The notes under the pieces: generated by a model
Seen by the model: only the letters and a program-made list of their open reading frames with translations
Databases searched by the model: none
What the model was told of the DNA's origin: nothing
In this document: positions 17,219 through 25,485 of the stretch, in pieces
How positions within the stretch are numbered: position 1 is the first letter of the stretch
Layout of the letters: each line of letters begins with the position of its first letter
NCBI GenBank assembly: GCA_003221635.1
Contig: QHSR01000227.1
Location: 1-38,411, forward strand
Source of the DNA: Candidatus Rokuibacteriota bacterium
GTDB taxonomy: Bacteria > Methylomirabilota > Methylomirabilia > Rokubacteriales > CSP1-6
Direction of reading: 5' to 3'
DNA: 38,411 nucleotides
Position numbers and translations under genes: made by a program

Positions 17219-18289
17219 GTGGCCGGGATCCAGCTGGAGCGACTGACGAAGGTGTTCGGCGCCACCCGCGCCGTCGACGGGATCGACTTGACGATCCCGG
17301 ACGGCGAGTTCGTCGTCCTGGTCGGGCCTTCGGGCTGCGGCAAGACGACGACCCTCAACATGATCGCGGGGCTGGAGGCGCCGACCGCGGGGGATATCTG
17401 GATCGGCGCGGCCCGGGTCACCGACTGGGAGCCCGGTGAGCGCAGCCTGGGCATGGTCTTCCAGAGCCTGGCGCTCTTTCCGCACATGACGGTCTTCGAC
17501 AACATCGCTTTTCCGCTCCGGATCAAGCGCGTCGCTGCCGAGGAGATCGCCCGGCGGGTCCGTACGGTCAGCGACACCGTCCACGTGGGACACCTGCTCG
17601 GCAAGCGCCCGGCCACGCTGTCGGGCGGCGAGGCGCAGCGGGTGGCGCTGGCTCGCACGCTGGTCGTGCAACCCACGGTCTTCCTGATGGACGAGCCGCT
17701 CTCCAGCCTCGACGCCAAGCTTCGCGTCGAGATGCGGACCGAGCTCAAGCGCCTGCACGCGGCGCTCCGGTCGACATTCGTCTACGTCACCCACGACCAG
17801 GCGGAGGCCATGACGATGGCCGACCGCATCGTCGTCATGCACCAGGGGCGGATCCAGCAGGTGGGGCGGCCGCTCGAGATCTACGGCGATCCGGCGAATC
17901 GCTTCGTGGCGGGCTTCTTCGGGGTACCGGCGATGAATTTCGTGGAGGGCGAGCTCCGCCCGGATACCAATGGCGCTCGTTTCGTGGCCCAGGCCCTTGG
18001 CGCGACCCTCCCCGGACAGTCGATCGTCGCTGGTCCAGCCAGCCTGGGCATCCGACCCGAGCACGTGCGGCTCGCCGACGGGCGTGAGAGCTGGCCGGCC
18101 ACGGTCAGCCTGATCGAGCCGCTTGGCGACGAGACACTCGTCTTCCTCGACTACGGCGGGCCGGCCTCGCTCGTCGCAAAAGTGGATGCCGAGGAGAAGC
18201 TGGCCGTCGGTGACCGCCGGTCGTTCACGCTCCGTCTGGACAGAGTCCTGCTGTTCGACGGTACGACCGGAGGGAGGATCATGGGGTGA
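17219..18289 (+). CDS. ABC transporter ATP-binding protein (MalK/UgpC type)
   Basis: 356 residues from GTG 17219, three bases after the permease stop. Walker A GPSGCGKTTT, Q-loop MVFQSLALFPHM, signature LSGGEAQRVALAR, Walker B VFLMDEPLSSLD and H-loop VTHDQAEAMTMADR are all intact, so it should hydrolyse ATP. Residues from about 240 form the MalK-type regulatory/TOBE region (SLGIRPEHVRLADG). It completes the CUT1 importer. The stop is followed within 2 bases by a strong stem-loop shared with the convergent gene. Confidence 0.93.
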   Translation: MAGIQLERLTKVFGATRAVDGIDLTIPDGEFVVLVGPSGCGKTTTLNMIAGLEAPTAGDIWIGAARVTDWEPGERSLGMVFQSLALFPHMTVFDNIAFPLRIKRVAAEEIARRVRTVSDTVHVGHLLGKRPATLSGGEAQRVALARTLVVQPTVFLMDEPLSSLDAKLRVEMRTELKRLHAALRSTFVYVTHDQAEAMTMADRIVVMHQGRIQQVGRPLEIYGDPANRFVAGFFGVPAMNFVEGELRPDTNGARFVAQALGATLPGQSIVAGPASLGIRPEHVRLADGRESWPATVSLIEPLGDETLVFLDYGGPASLVAKVDAEEKLAVGDRRSFTLRLDRVLLFDGTTGGRIMG

Positions 18290-18290
18290 T

Positions 18291-18316
18291 GCGCTGAGGG
18301 CCTCGGCCCTCAGCGC
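18291..18316. terminator. Bidirectional stem-loop between convergent genes
   Basis: GCGCTGAGGGC, loop CTCG, GCCCTCAGCGC: a perfect 11-bp stem between the ATPase stop (18289) and the UroD-family stop (18310). It overlaps the last codons of the latter. There is no T-tract on either side. Confidence 0.55.
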
Positions 18317-19290
18317 GCCGCCGCGCTGGCGGCGTCCATCACCGCCTCGGGCGTGTCCGGGTCGATGGAGCAGTCGGGACCCAGTAAGAGGAAGCGCCCG
18401 CGCATCTCGGCGATGGCCCGGCGGCCGCGGGCCTCGACCTCACTCGGCGGCAGGCCGGCCACGACGGGCTTGGCGGGCAGCCCGCCGAGCACGGCCCGGC
18501 CGGTACGCCGATGGCCGTCGGCCAGCGAGGGGTTGCCGGGGACTGTGGCCCAGCTCAGTACCGTCGCCGGATAGTCGGCGAACTCGTCGAAGAGAACCTC
18601 CGGCCCGCAGACATGGAGCACGTTGAAGGGCGCGGTCTCGACGCTCCGGAGGATGCGCAGATCGTACGGCCGCTGGAAGCGGCGACATTCCGCGGCGCTG
18701 GAGAGCTCCCGCGTCGCCATGTTGGTGGCGTAGAAGAGCCCGTCGGCGCCCGCCTCCACGGCGGCGCGCGCATAGTCTCCCAGCGTCACCGCCATCGCGT
18801 CCAAAGCATGGTCCATCGCCGCCGGCTCCGAACGCATCAGCGGCAGCGCCGTCGTGCGTCCTCCCACCAGCAGATAGGGCAGGACCATGAGCGGTGAGAA
18901 CACCGTCCAGATGATGGGCGTCTCGGCGCCCATCGCTTTCCGGATGGCCTGCAGCGCCTGGAGCTGCTCGCCGAGCGCGCCGGTCCGGGCATCGGCGGGC
19001 TCGAGCCGGCGCAGGTCCGCCGCGGTCGCCAGCGGCGCCCGGGTCACCGTGTAAGGCGTGGCCCGCTCGCGCGAGGGCGCGTAGCGGAGCCCCCACATCT
19101 CGGCGAAGCACTGAGCTCGGCTCTGCGGCTTGAGGAAGTCCCACTCGAAGCGGCGCGCCAGCCGGAGCGTCTCGGCGGCGAGAGTCTCGGCCGAGTTCTC
19201 GGTGGCGAAGTTGTGCAGCCAGAGGCTCACGGGCACCCGGTCCACCGGCGCGCCCCGTACGGCCGCCATGACGCGCTCGCGCCTGGTCAT
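18310..19290 (-). CDS. Uroporphyrinogen decarboxylase (URO-D) family protein
   Basis: 326 residues. The N-terminus MTRRERVMAAVRGAPVDRVP is the usual start of UroD-like barrels, followed by FEWDFLKPQ, IWTVFSPLMVLPYLL, EAGADGLFYATNM, NVLHVCGPEVLFDEFADYPA, LSWATVPGNPSLADGHRR and GRFLLLGPDCSIDPDTP. True HemE needs an N-terminal substrate aspartate and sits with haem genes; here the context is transport and catabolism. It is therefore more likely one of the many UroD-family methyltransferases or decarboxylases of unknown substrate (the family also includes corrinoid methyltransferases such as MtaA). The cysteine in HVCGP and that in GPDCSIDP resemble the zinc-ligand positions of such methyltransferases. 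Confidence 0.85.
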   Translation of the reverse strand: MTRRERVMAAVRGAPVDRVPVSLWLHNFATENSAETLAAETLRLARRFEWDFLKPQSRAQCFAEMWGLRYAPSRERATPYTVTRAPLATAADLRRLEPADARTGALGEQLQALQAIRKAMGAETPIIWTVFSPLMVLPYLLVGGRTTALPLMRSEPAAMDHALDAMAVTLGDYARAAVEAGADGLFYATNMATRELSSAAECRRFQRPYDLRILRSVETAPFNVLHVCGPEVLFDEFADYPATVLSWATVPGNPSLADGHRRTGRAVLGGLPAKPVVAGLPPSEVEARGRRAIAEMRGRFLLLGPDCSIDPDTPEAVMDAASAAAR

Positions 19291-19388
19291 GCTGAGCCTC
19301 CCGGAGCGCGCGACGCGATGCGCAGCGAAAGCGTCGGATTCACGTCAGCCGATCATAGTACAGTTGCGCGCCAGGAGGGCGATCCGCC

Positions 19389-20144
19389 ATGTACGAAGTC
19401 TTTGCGCTCAAGTACGGGGAGCGGGACACGACGAAATGCCAGTTCTTCTATCGCGAGTCCTCGCACGAGAAACTCACCCTCGACTATTTCGTGTGGCTGA
19501 TCCTCGGCGGTCCCCACCCGCTCCTGGTGGACACCGGGTTCCTCGACGACGACGCGCGCGCGCGGGGGATCCGTAACTACGTGAGCCCGGCGGCGATGGT
19601 CGAGCGCGCGGGGATCAAGGCCAGCGACATTCCGATTTCGCTCATTACCCATCTTCACTATGACCACTGGGCCGGCCACAGCCTGTTCCCGAATGCGGAG
19701 TTCTGGATCCAGGGAGAAGAAGTGGCGTTCTGGACCGGGCCCTTCGGCCGGACCCCGGCCTTTCGGGGGTCGGCCAACGTCGACGCGCTGGCGCGACTGG
19801 TGACCTTGAACTACGCGAACAAGATCCGGATCGTCGACGGCGACCACGAAGTGTGGCCGGGAATCCGAGTCCACCGCGTCGGCGGCCACACCGCCGGGCT
19901 CCAGATCGTCACCGTCGAGACCCGGCGAGGCACCGTCGTCCTCACGTCGGACGCCTCGCACTTCTACCACAATGTCGAGACGCGCCAGCCCGTTCAGATC
20001 ATCACGAGCCTGCCGGAGATGCTCACGGCCTTCGAGACGATCGACACCCTCGCGGGCTCCGCGAAGCTGATCGTCGCGGGTCACGATCCGCAGGTCGCCG
20101 AGCGGTTCAAGCCGGTCGAGCCGGGCATCATCAAGATCGCCTGA
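19389..20144 (+). CDS. MBL-fold lactonase-like hydrolase (N-acyl homoserine lactonase family)
   Basis: 251 residues, the size of AttM/AiiA lactonases. Zinc motif THLHYDHWAGH (HxHxDH), second-shell His in VGGHTAGLQ, bridging Asp in TSDASHFYHN and final His in VAGHDPQ are all present, giving a complete dinuclear site. No signal peptide, so cytoplasmic. The family cleaves lactone rings (acyl-homoserine lactones and other gamma-lactones). Because the neighbours are a UroD-family protein, an alcohol dehydrogenase and a sugar-type importer, a catabolic lactone is as likely as quorum quenching. Confidence 0.87.
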   Translation: MYEVFALKYGERDTTKCQFFYRESSHEKLTLDYFVWLILGGPHPLLVDTGFLDDDARARGIRNYVSPAAMVERAGIKASDIPISLITHLHYDHWAGHSLFPNAEFWIQGEEVAFWTGPFGRTPAFRGSANVDALARLVTLNYANKIRIVDGDHEVWPGIRVHRVGGHTAGLQIVTVETRRGTVVLTSDASHFYHNVETRQPVQIITSLPEMLTAFETIDTLAGSAKLIVAGHDPQVAERFKPVEPGIIKIA

Positions 20145-20146
20145 GC

Positions 20147-20223
20147 ACACAGGAGGACCGCCGGCAGGAGCGCAACACCCGTCACCCGGCGGCCTGACCC
20201 CCTGCCCGCCGGACTCCCTGTGT
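20147..20223. repeat. Long imperfect inverted repeat in the gap before the dehydrogenase
   Basis: The left arm (20147-20168, beginning ACACAGG) and the right arm (20201-20223, ending CCTGTGT) can pair over most of their length with a few bulges, around a loop of about 32 bases. It starts within 3 bases of the lactonase stop, so it could be a terminator, attenuator or protein-binding site. There is no clear T-tract. Confidence 0.35.
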
Positions 20224-20266
20224 TAACGTGGCTTACCGCCCGTGGAACCTCGGGCCGGGGGAAGCT

Positions 20267-21331
20267 ATGCCGACGTCCGCCACCATGAAGGCCGTGGTCC
20301 TCCACGGCGCCGACGACATGCACGTCGAGGCCTGGCCGCGACCCGAGCCGGGGCCGGGCGAGGTGCTGCTGAAGGTCGAGGTGGCGTCGATCTGCGGCAC
20401 CGACGTGAAGGTGCTGCACCGCACCCTCATGGGGCAGCCCGCCGGTCCCTTCGTGATGGGGCACGAGTACGCGGGCACCGTCGCCGGTCTGGGTCCGGGC
20501 GTCGACGAGTTCCGGGTGGGCGATCGGGTGGCCGTGGAGGTGCACAAGGGCTGCGACCGCTGTGACAACTGCATCAAGGGCTGGTACACCTCCTGCCTGA
20601 ACTACGGCGACGTCTCGAAGGGCCACCGCGCGAAGGGCCTCACCTGCGATGGCGGGTTCGCCGAATACGCGGTCAACCACATCAACACCCTCTACCGGCT
20701 GCCGGAGAACCTGAGCTTCGAGCAAGCCTGCATGGTGACGACAGCGGCCTCGCCCCTCTGGGCCATCGACCTGATGGGCGGCTACGTCGCCGGTGAGACC
20801 GTGCTCGTGCAGGGCCCGGGGCCCATCGGGCTCATCGCCGTTCAGCTCTGCAAGGCTCTCGGCGCCGCGCGCGTCATCCTCACCGGCACCCGCGACTCGC
20901 GGCTCACGATCGGCAAGCGGCTGGGGGCGGACTTCACGATCAACGTCCGCACGGAGAGCCTCGTCGAGCGCGTGCGCGAGATCACGGGCGGGCGCGGCGC
21001 CGATTGCGTGCTCGAGTGCGCCGGGGGGCCCACCTCGATGCAGGAGGCGCTCGAGAACGTCAAGCGGGGCGGGCGCATCGGCGTGGTCGCCTGGTACGCA
21101 GGCCCGGTCGAGGTCGACATGAACCTGGCCGTGCGCTCCAACGTGCGCATCTACGCCGCGCGCGGCGAGGGCGGGATGAACTCCGGTCGCTCGCTGGCGC
21201 TCATGAGCGCGGGCAAGATCCTGGCCGATCCGATCATCACGCACCACTTCAGGCTCGATCAGATCCACGAGGCGTTCCACACGTACACGGAACGGATCGG
21301 CAACGCCCTCAAGGTCGTGATCCATGTCTAG
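20267..21331 (+). CDS. Zinc-dependent medium-chain alcohol dehydrogenase
   Basis: 354 residues from ATG 20267 (GGGGGAAG just upstream); GTG 20228 and ATG 20285 are alternatives. Catalytic zinc ligands: Cys in SICGTDVK and His-Glu in GHEYAGTV. Structural zinc lobe: CDRCDNCIKGWYTSC with four cysteines. Rossmann motif VQGPGPIGLIAVQL. The pattern fits the sorbitol/threonine dehydrogenase group, which oxidises polyols or secondary alcohols with NAD(P). With the lactonase upstream it could belong to a sugar- or lactone-degrading route. The stop codon lies inside the start of a following truncated gene. Confidence 0.92.
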   Translation: MPTSATMKAVVLHGADDMHVEAWPRPEPGPGEVLLKVEVASICGTDVKVLHRTLMGQPAGPFVMGHEYAGTVAGLGPGVDEFRVGDRVAVEVHKGCDRCDNCIKGWYTSCLNYGDVSKGHRAKGLTCDGGFAEYAVNHINTLYRLPENLSFEQACMVTTAASPLWAIDLMGGYVAGETVLVQGPGPIGLIAVQLCKALGAARVILTGTRDSRLTIGKRLGADFTINVRTESLVERVREITGGRGADCVLECAGGPTSMQEALENVKRGGRIGVVAWYAGPVEVDMNLAVRSNVRIYAARGEGGMNSGRSLALMSAGKILADPIITHHFRLDQIHEAFHTYTERIGNALKVVIHV

Positions 21332-21440
21332 GCCGGCCGGCGGCGACCGGATGCTCGTCATCCGCAACGGCGCCTTGATCGACGGCTCCGGACGCCCCCA
21401 GAGCCTGCATCGCCGTAGCATCTTCGATCGTCCACGATGA
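21324..21440 (+). pseudogene. N-terminal fragment of an amidohydrolase
   Basis: An ATG at 21324 overlaps the dehydrogenase stop by 8 bases and reads in frame to 21440 (38 codons). From the internal ATG at 21351 it gives MLVIRNGALIDGSGRP, the typical first beta-strands of N-acyl-amino-acid amidohydrolase / dihydroorotase-type enzymes (VIRNGxxIDGxG). Homology stops after GRP and a stop codon follows 13 codons later. The metal-binding barrel is absent, so this is a broken gene that probably once formed the end of this operon. Confidence 0.6.
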
Positions 21441-21476
21441 GGCGGCGTCCGTTCCAAGCAACGCGCGCCGCGCGAC

Positions 21477-22442
21477 TCAGAGCGCCAGAGTCGACTCCCA
21501 GAACATCTCCTCGACCTTGAGCCGGCGGGGCGCCAGCCCCTGCCGGTAGGTGTAGCCCGCCAGCGTCTCCAGGGTCTTCCGGTTCCTGGCGACGCCGTAG
21601 GGAAACGGATCGTCGCCCATCAGCGTCCGCGTCTCCTCGGCCTCCGCCACAAGCCATGGGAGACTCACCGGCAGCGCCGCGGTGAACTGCAGGCGCTCGT
21701 ACGCCAACCGCTTGGACTCCACGAACGCGTCGTAGAGGGTGCGCGGGAGCCACGGGTGTTGCCGTGCCAGCTCCTCTTTCACGACCAGCGTGTGCATGAT
21801 CGGGAAGATCCCGGTCTTCTCGTAGTAGGCGCGCTCCACGCGACGAAAGTCCTCGAACAGCCGTGTCACGCGCGCCCCGAATGCCGCCGGGCGCCGGGCA
21901 CCCATGTAGGCGTCGAGCTCGCCCGTCGCCACCATGTCGCCGAGATTCCGGCCGGCCGGGACGGACTCCCGCCGGACGTCGGGCGGAAGCGTCACGTCCA
22001 CCTCCTTCACCTTCGATCCCTCGCCCCCTTCGAACCAGAGAAGATCTTTCGGCGCGACACCGTACTCCTCTTCGAGCATCCCGCGGATCCACACTGCGGC
22101 GGTCATGTGGTACTTCGGCACGCCCATACGCTTGCCGACCAGATCGCGCGGCTCCTTGATGCCGGCGTGAGCCCCAACGAAGATCGACGAGTGGCGGAAG
22201 CTGAACGACGGAAAGACCGGAATGGCGACGAGGGGCTCGCCGCGGCCTCGCAGCACGGTGTAGGTGGAGAGCGAGAGCTCCGAGACGTCGAACTCGCGGA
22301 ACCGGGCCATGCGATGGAACATTTCCTCCGGGGCGAGCGTCACGACGTTGAGCTCGACGCCGTCGGGCTGGACCTCGCCCGTCCGGATCGCGCGGGTCCG
22401 GTCGTAGTCGCCGCACGCCAGCATGAGGTTGAGTCTCGTCAC
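21477..22442 (-). CDS. 4,5-dihydroxyphthalate decarboxylase-like protein
   Basis: 321 residues from GTG 22442. It resembles the 4,5-dihydroxyphthalate decarboxylase (Pht5) family, which has a periplasmic-binding-protein-like fold but no signal peptide here. Segments: LNLMLACGDYDRTRAIRTGE, FDVSELSLSTY, IPVFPSFSFRHSSIFV, DLVGKRMGVPKYHMTAAVWI, RGMLEEEYGV and GIFPIMHTLVVKEEL. In phthalate catabolism the enzyme gives protocatechuate; the wider family has unknown substrates. It is third in a minus-strand set after a bicupin dioxygenase and an amidohydrolase, which supports a role in aromatic-acid breakdown. Confidence 0.85.
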   Translation of the reverse strand: MTRLNLMLACGDYDRTRAIRTGEVQPDGVELNVVTLAPEEMFHRMARFREFDVSELSLSTYTVLRGRGEPLVAIPVFPSFSFRHSSIFVGAHAGIKEPRDLVGKRMGVPKYHMTAAVWIRGMLEEEYGVAPKDLLWFEGGEGSKVKEVDVTLPPDVRRESVPAGRNLGDMVATGELDAYMGARRPAAFGARVTRLFEDFRRVERAYYEKTGIFPIMHTLVVKEELARQHPWLPRTLYDAFVESKRLAYERLQFTAALPVSLPWLVAEAEETRTLMGDDPFPYGVARNRKTLETLAGYTYRQGLAPRRLKVEEMFWESTLAL

Positions 22443-23640
22443 GCTCGTTATCGGGAAGCCCGCTGTAGCGCCGGTAGCAGCGCACGGCGTTCTCCCAGAG
22501 GAGCTTCCGCCTGGCCGCTTCGGGAATCGACGTCCACTTGAGCACCGCGTCCACCGACTTGGGAAACCAGCTCTCCGAGTGCGGGTAGTCCGTCGCGAAC
22601 ATCAAGGTGTCGTCGCCGATGGCCTCGATGGCCTGGCGCAGCGAGAGCTCGCCTTCGTGGAGCTGGATGCTCTGGAAGTATTGCGGCCCCCGGATGTATT
22701 CGCTCGGCTTCCGCTTGAGCCGCGGCAGCGCGTGCTGGCTCATCTCGGCTTGCTCGTCCAGGCGCGAGGCCCAGAACGCGAGCCACCCGTGCCCACACTC
22801 GAGCGACGTCAGGCGCAGATCCGGATAGCGGTCCAGCACGCCGCTTCCGATCAGCGCCGCCATGTTCCGCTGGGCATTCCACACGTGGCTGGCGGAACGA
22901 ACCAGGAACATGTTGTCCCAGTTGTCCCACATGCCCGGCGGGTACGGGACCGACATGGTGAACGAATGGATCACCACGGTCAGGTCGTGCTCCTGGGCCG
23001 CCGCCCAGATGGGCTCCCAGTCGGGATCGTCGAGCGTCATCCCGGGCGGGCAGACCGGGAAGACACCGACCGGCCAGGTCTCCTTGCCGCAACGACGGAT
23101 CTCGGCGACGGACGCCGGAACGTCGCGGACCGAGACGTGGAGCACGCTCGTGAGGCGGTCCGGGTACGGCGCGCAGTAGTCCTTGAGGAAGCGGTGATAG
23201 GCCTGGTACATCATCAGCTCGATCCCGACGTCGTCCAGGCCGCTGAATGCCGCCAGCCCTCCTGAGGGCAGGACCATGTTCACGTCGACGCCCTCGATGT
23301 CCATGTCCTTGATCCGCGCGTGCGAGTCGAAGTTGACGCGGTCGTCGGGGAAGGGTGGCCCCTGCCAGCGGACGTCCCAGGGCGTGCCGCCGTCCTTCAG
23401 GCCCCGGGTGACCGAGTCGGCCGGAGGAACGCGCTCGCGAGAGCCGAGGAGACGGTTGAGGTCGGGGCGCTTGCCGACGCGATAGCGGGACACCCCTCCC
23501 TTGCCCGGGGCGCGCCCGACGAGCGGTCCGAGCGCCGCCAGCCTGGCCTTGTCGGCGGCCGACAAGTAGGCTTCGATGGGTTCTGCGGCTTCGATGATGT
23601 GAGTGTCGGCGTCGAAGATGCGGTACCCGGCGCGTGCCAT
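22443..23640 (-). CDS. Amidohydrolase family 2 protein, lacking a proper stop codon
   Basis: About 399 residues belong to the family. Metal and catalytic positions: DADTHI near residue 10 (DxDxH-type), VVIHSFTM, LECGHGWLAFW and the late Asp in FATDYPHSESWFP. This is the amidohydrolase_2 (ACMSD / 2-pyrone-4,6-dicarboxylate hydrolase / resorcylate decarboxylase) group, often used in aromatic degradation. Homology ends at RCYRRYSGL, yet its frame has no stop there and runs out of register through the next gene to 21358, giving a 760-codon frame. One base shifted just before the junction would bring the TAA at CGATAA (around 22449) into frame, so a frameshift or sequencing error near 22450-22470 is likely. 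The 22443 end is therefore approximate. Confidence 0.82.
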
Positions 23641-23778
23641 AGGCGGTCCTCCCGCGGGCGTCGATTCACAGCTTCTCGGCGAGAACTTAGCACAACCGAG
23701 CCGATCAGTGGGGCACGTCCTCGGAGGTCGAGGATCTTCTTCGCTGCCCTGCTACAAATCTCGGTTTCGTTTAATGTT

Positions 23779-24756
23779 TCAGTCAGCCGGCTCCATCCGG
23801 TAGAGACGCAGGAGCTTGAGCAGTGGGACATCCTGCGCGGTGAAGAGCACGGCCGGCTCGGCACCGAGGTTCGTGTGGGCGTGTCGCGCCTGAGGCGGAA
23901 TGACGAAGAAGTCGCCCGGCTCCCACGTGAATGTCTGGTCGCCGACGGTCGTGGTGCCCCGTCCCTGCACCACGCGGTAGACGGCGCAGCTTGTTTCGCG
24001 GTGGGCGCGGGTCCGCATGCCCGGCCGGAGGAGCTGGAGGTAACAGGCAACGGTCGGGCGTAGCGAGGAGCCGCTCACCGGATCGACGTATTCGAGCAGG
24101 ACGTCGTCGAAGGGATCGGGATCCTGCTGAGCGCGTCTCTGCAGGGCCGCGTAGGATTCCGTCCACGGGAAATAGATGTCGCGACCCGGGCTCCGGAGCG
24201 CGGGCTGCTGCTCGTCGGGATACGGCTCGAATGTCAGATTCTCGAGAAAGCGGACGATCTGCCAGTCCAGGATGTCCATCCAGTAGACCGGCGCGCCTCC
24301 CTCGTTACCGTGGTCGTGCCAGGCCATCCCGGGGGTGAGCACGAGGTCCCCCGGCTTCATGGCGCACTTCTGGCCGTCGACGGTCGTGAAAGCGCCATCG
24401 CCGTGGAGCATGAACCTGATCGCGGTGGGCGAGTGGCGATGCGCGGGCGCCACCTCGCCGGGCAACAGGTACTGGATCGCGAGGACGAGACTATGGGCCA
24501 CGGTCCGCTCCGGGACACCCGGATTGTGGAGCCGGAGGACCCGTCGCTCGGCGCCGCGATGAGGACTGAGAAACTCGCTGCTCTCCCGCAGCAACGGCTC
24601 GATGTCGCGCCAGCGCCAGTGACGCGGCTGGGTCGCGGTGGGCTTCGGCGGGATGAGCGGGCCCGGCCGGGACCACGGAGCGTCGAGCCCTGCCGCTCTC
24701 AACCGCGCGCAATACTCCTCGAGCTCCTCGACCGTCCGCGTCGTCTGGACCGCCAT
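23779..24756 (-). CDS. Bicupin dioxygenase, gentisate 1,2-dioxygenase-like
   Basis: 325 residues from ATG 24756, which has GGGGGAGG at ideal spacing; ATG 24777 is in frame but less likely. Two cupin domains are present. The N-terminal one has the metal set VAPAHRHSPTAIRFMLHGDG with LTPGMAWHDHGNEGGAPV (His, His, late His). The C-terminal one has MRTRAHRETSCAVYRVVQGR and FFVIPPQARHAHTN. This matches gentisate / 1-hydroxy-2-naphthoate dioxygenases, which use Fe(II) and O2 to cleave aromatic rings. It is the first gene of the minus-strand set. The 138-base gap to the amidohydrolase is comparatively AT-rich and may hold a second promoter; I see no other gene in it. Confidence 0.87.
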   Translation of the reverse strand: MAVQTTRTVEELEEYCARLRAAGLDAPWSRPGPLIPPKPTATQPRHWRWRDIEPLLRESSEFLSPHRGAERRVLRLHNPGVPERTVAHSLVLAIQYLLPGEVAPAHRHSPTAIRFMLHGDGAFTTVDGQKCAMKPGDLVLTPGMAWHDHGNEGGAPVYWMDILDWQIVRFLENLTFEPYPDEQQPALRSPGRDIYFPWTESYAALQRRAQQDPDPFDDVLLEYVDPVSGSSLRPTVACYLQLLRPGMRTRAHRETSCAVYRVVQGRGTTTVGDQTFTWEPGDFFVIPPQARHAHTNLGAEPAVLFTAQDVPLLKLLRLYRMEPAD

Positions 24757-24773
24757 GGTCGCCTCCCCCCACT

Positions 24774-24891
24774 TCATGGGCTCGCCTCGGCCGGCGGGGC
24801 CCCCAGCCCCGCGACGGCCTGCGGCTCGCCTATCTTCATCTCGCTCGCCTCGGCCGGCGGGGCCCCAGCCCCGCGACGGCCTGCGGCTCGC
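24774..24891. repeat. Tandem pair of ~50-bp GC hairpin repeats
   Basis: Two nearly identical units (24780-24829 and 24843-24891) lie 63 bases apart and differ by one C. Each is preceded by CTTCAT, and each contains GCGGGGC, a short C-rich loop and GCCCCGC, able to form a 7-bp stem, followed by GACGGCCTGCGGCTCGC. They lie between the bicupin gene start and the broken permease. Confidence 0.75.
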
Positions 24892-24901
24892 ACAACGGAT
24901 T

Positions 24902-25440
24902 CTAGCCGAACACGCTGCTCTGCTGGCTGTCGAACAGCGTCGCGTAGATTGGGAGCCGAACGCGGAGCCAGAACTGGATCAGGGCGACAGCGACGACGAT
25001 CCCCGGCAGCCCCAGCGGGATCAGCGAGGCGTAGTCGAGGAGCTTCCGGCCCCGGAGCGTGGTCTGGAGATCGATCCAGCCGACGAGGCTCCCGAGCAGG
25101 ACGGCGAGCGTGGCGGTCGCGCTCGCGAGGATCAAGCTATTCCAGATGGCGCGACGCGTAACGTCGTATTCGAGAAGGACGAAGTGGTAGTGCCGGAGGC
25201 GCCGAGGATCTGCGCCGATTCCTCTGATGGCCGTCGGCGGTGACGCTACCCCATACCAGGAACGCCAGCGGCAGCACGACCTAGCACGGCCAGGGCCAGG
25301 ACCGAGCCCGCCATGACGACGTGCTCCGCGCGTAGGAGCCGCGGAGCGGCCGGGACCGGGTCCAGCGGCGTCGCGATGGTGTTCGTGACCGGCTCAGCCT
25401 CCAACGCGCCCGGCGCATGCCCCGGAAGCTGGCGGCGATT
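24902..25440 (-). pseudogene. Broken ABC transporter permease (iron/FbpB-like)
   Basis: Going down the minus strand, the best-preserved part reads LRHYHFVLLEYDVTRRAIWN, then SLILASATATLAVLLGSLVG, then WIDLQTTLRGRKLLDYASLI, then PLGLPGIVVAVALIQFWLRV: TM segments and loop of an FbpB/PotB-type permease. Upstream, VLPLAFLVWGSVT and a further hydrophobic stretch (VMAGSVLALAVL) occur in other frames, so at least two frameshifts separate them. The coupling motif and the remaining C-terminus are missing; the frame ends at 24902 beside the hairpin repeats. No binding protein or ATPase partner is nearby. Confidence 0.7.
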
Positions 25441-25485
25441 CTATCGGACCGGGCGAGCAGACGGCAATCCAATGCCGGCAGTCCG

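Noticed and set aside
21358-23640. A single 760-codon amidohydrolase fusion on the minus strand
   Set aside because: Only the first ~399 codons have family character; the rest is arginine/glycine-rich shadow of the decarboxylase-like gene in another frame, which is itself a well-formed gene.
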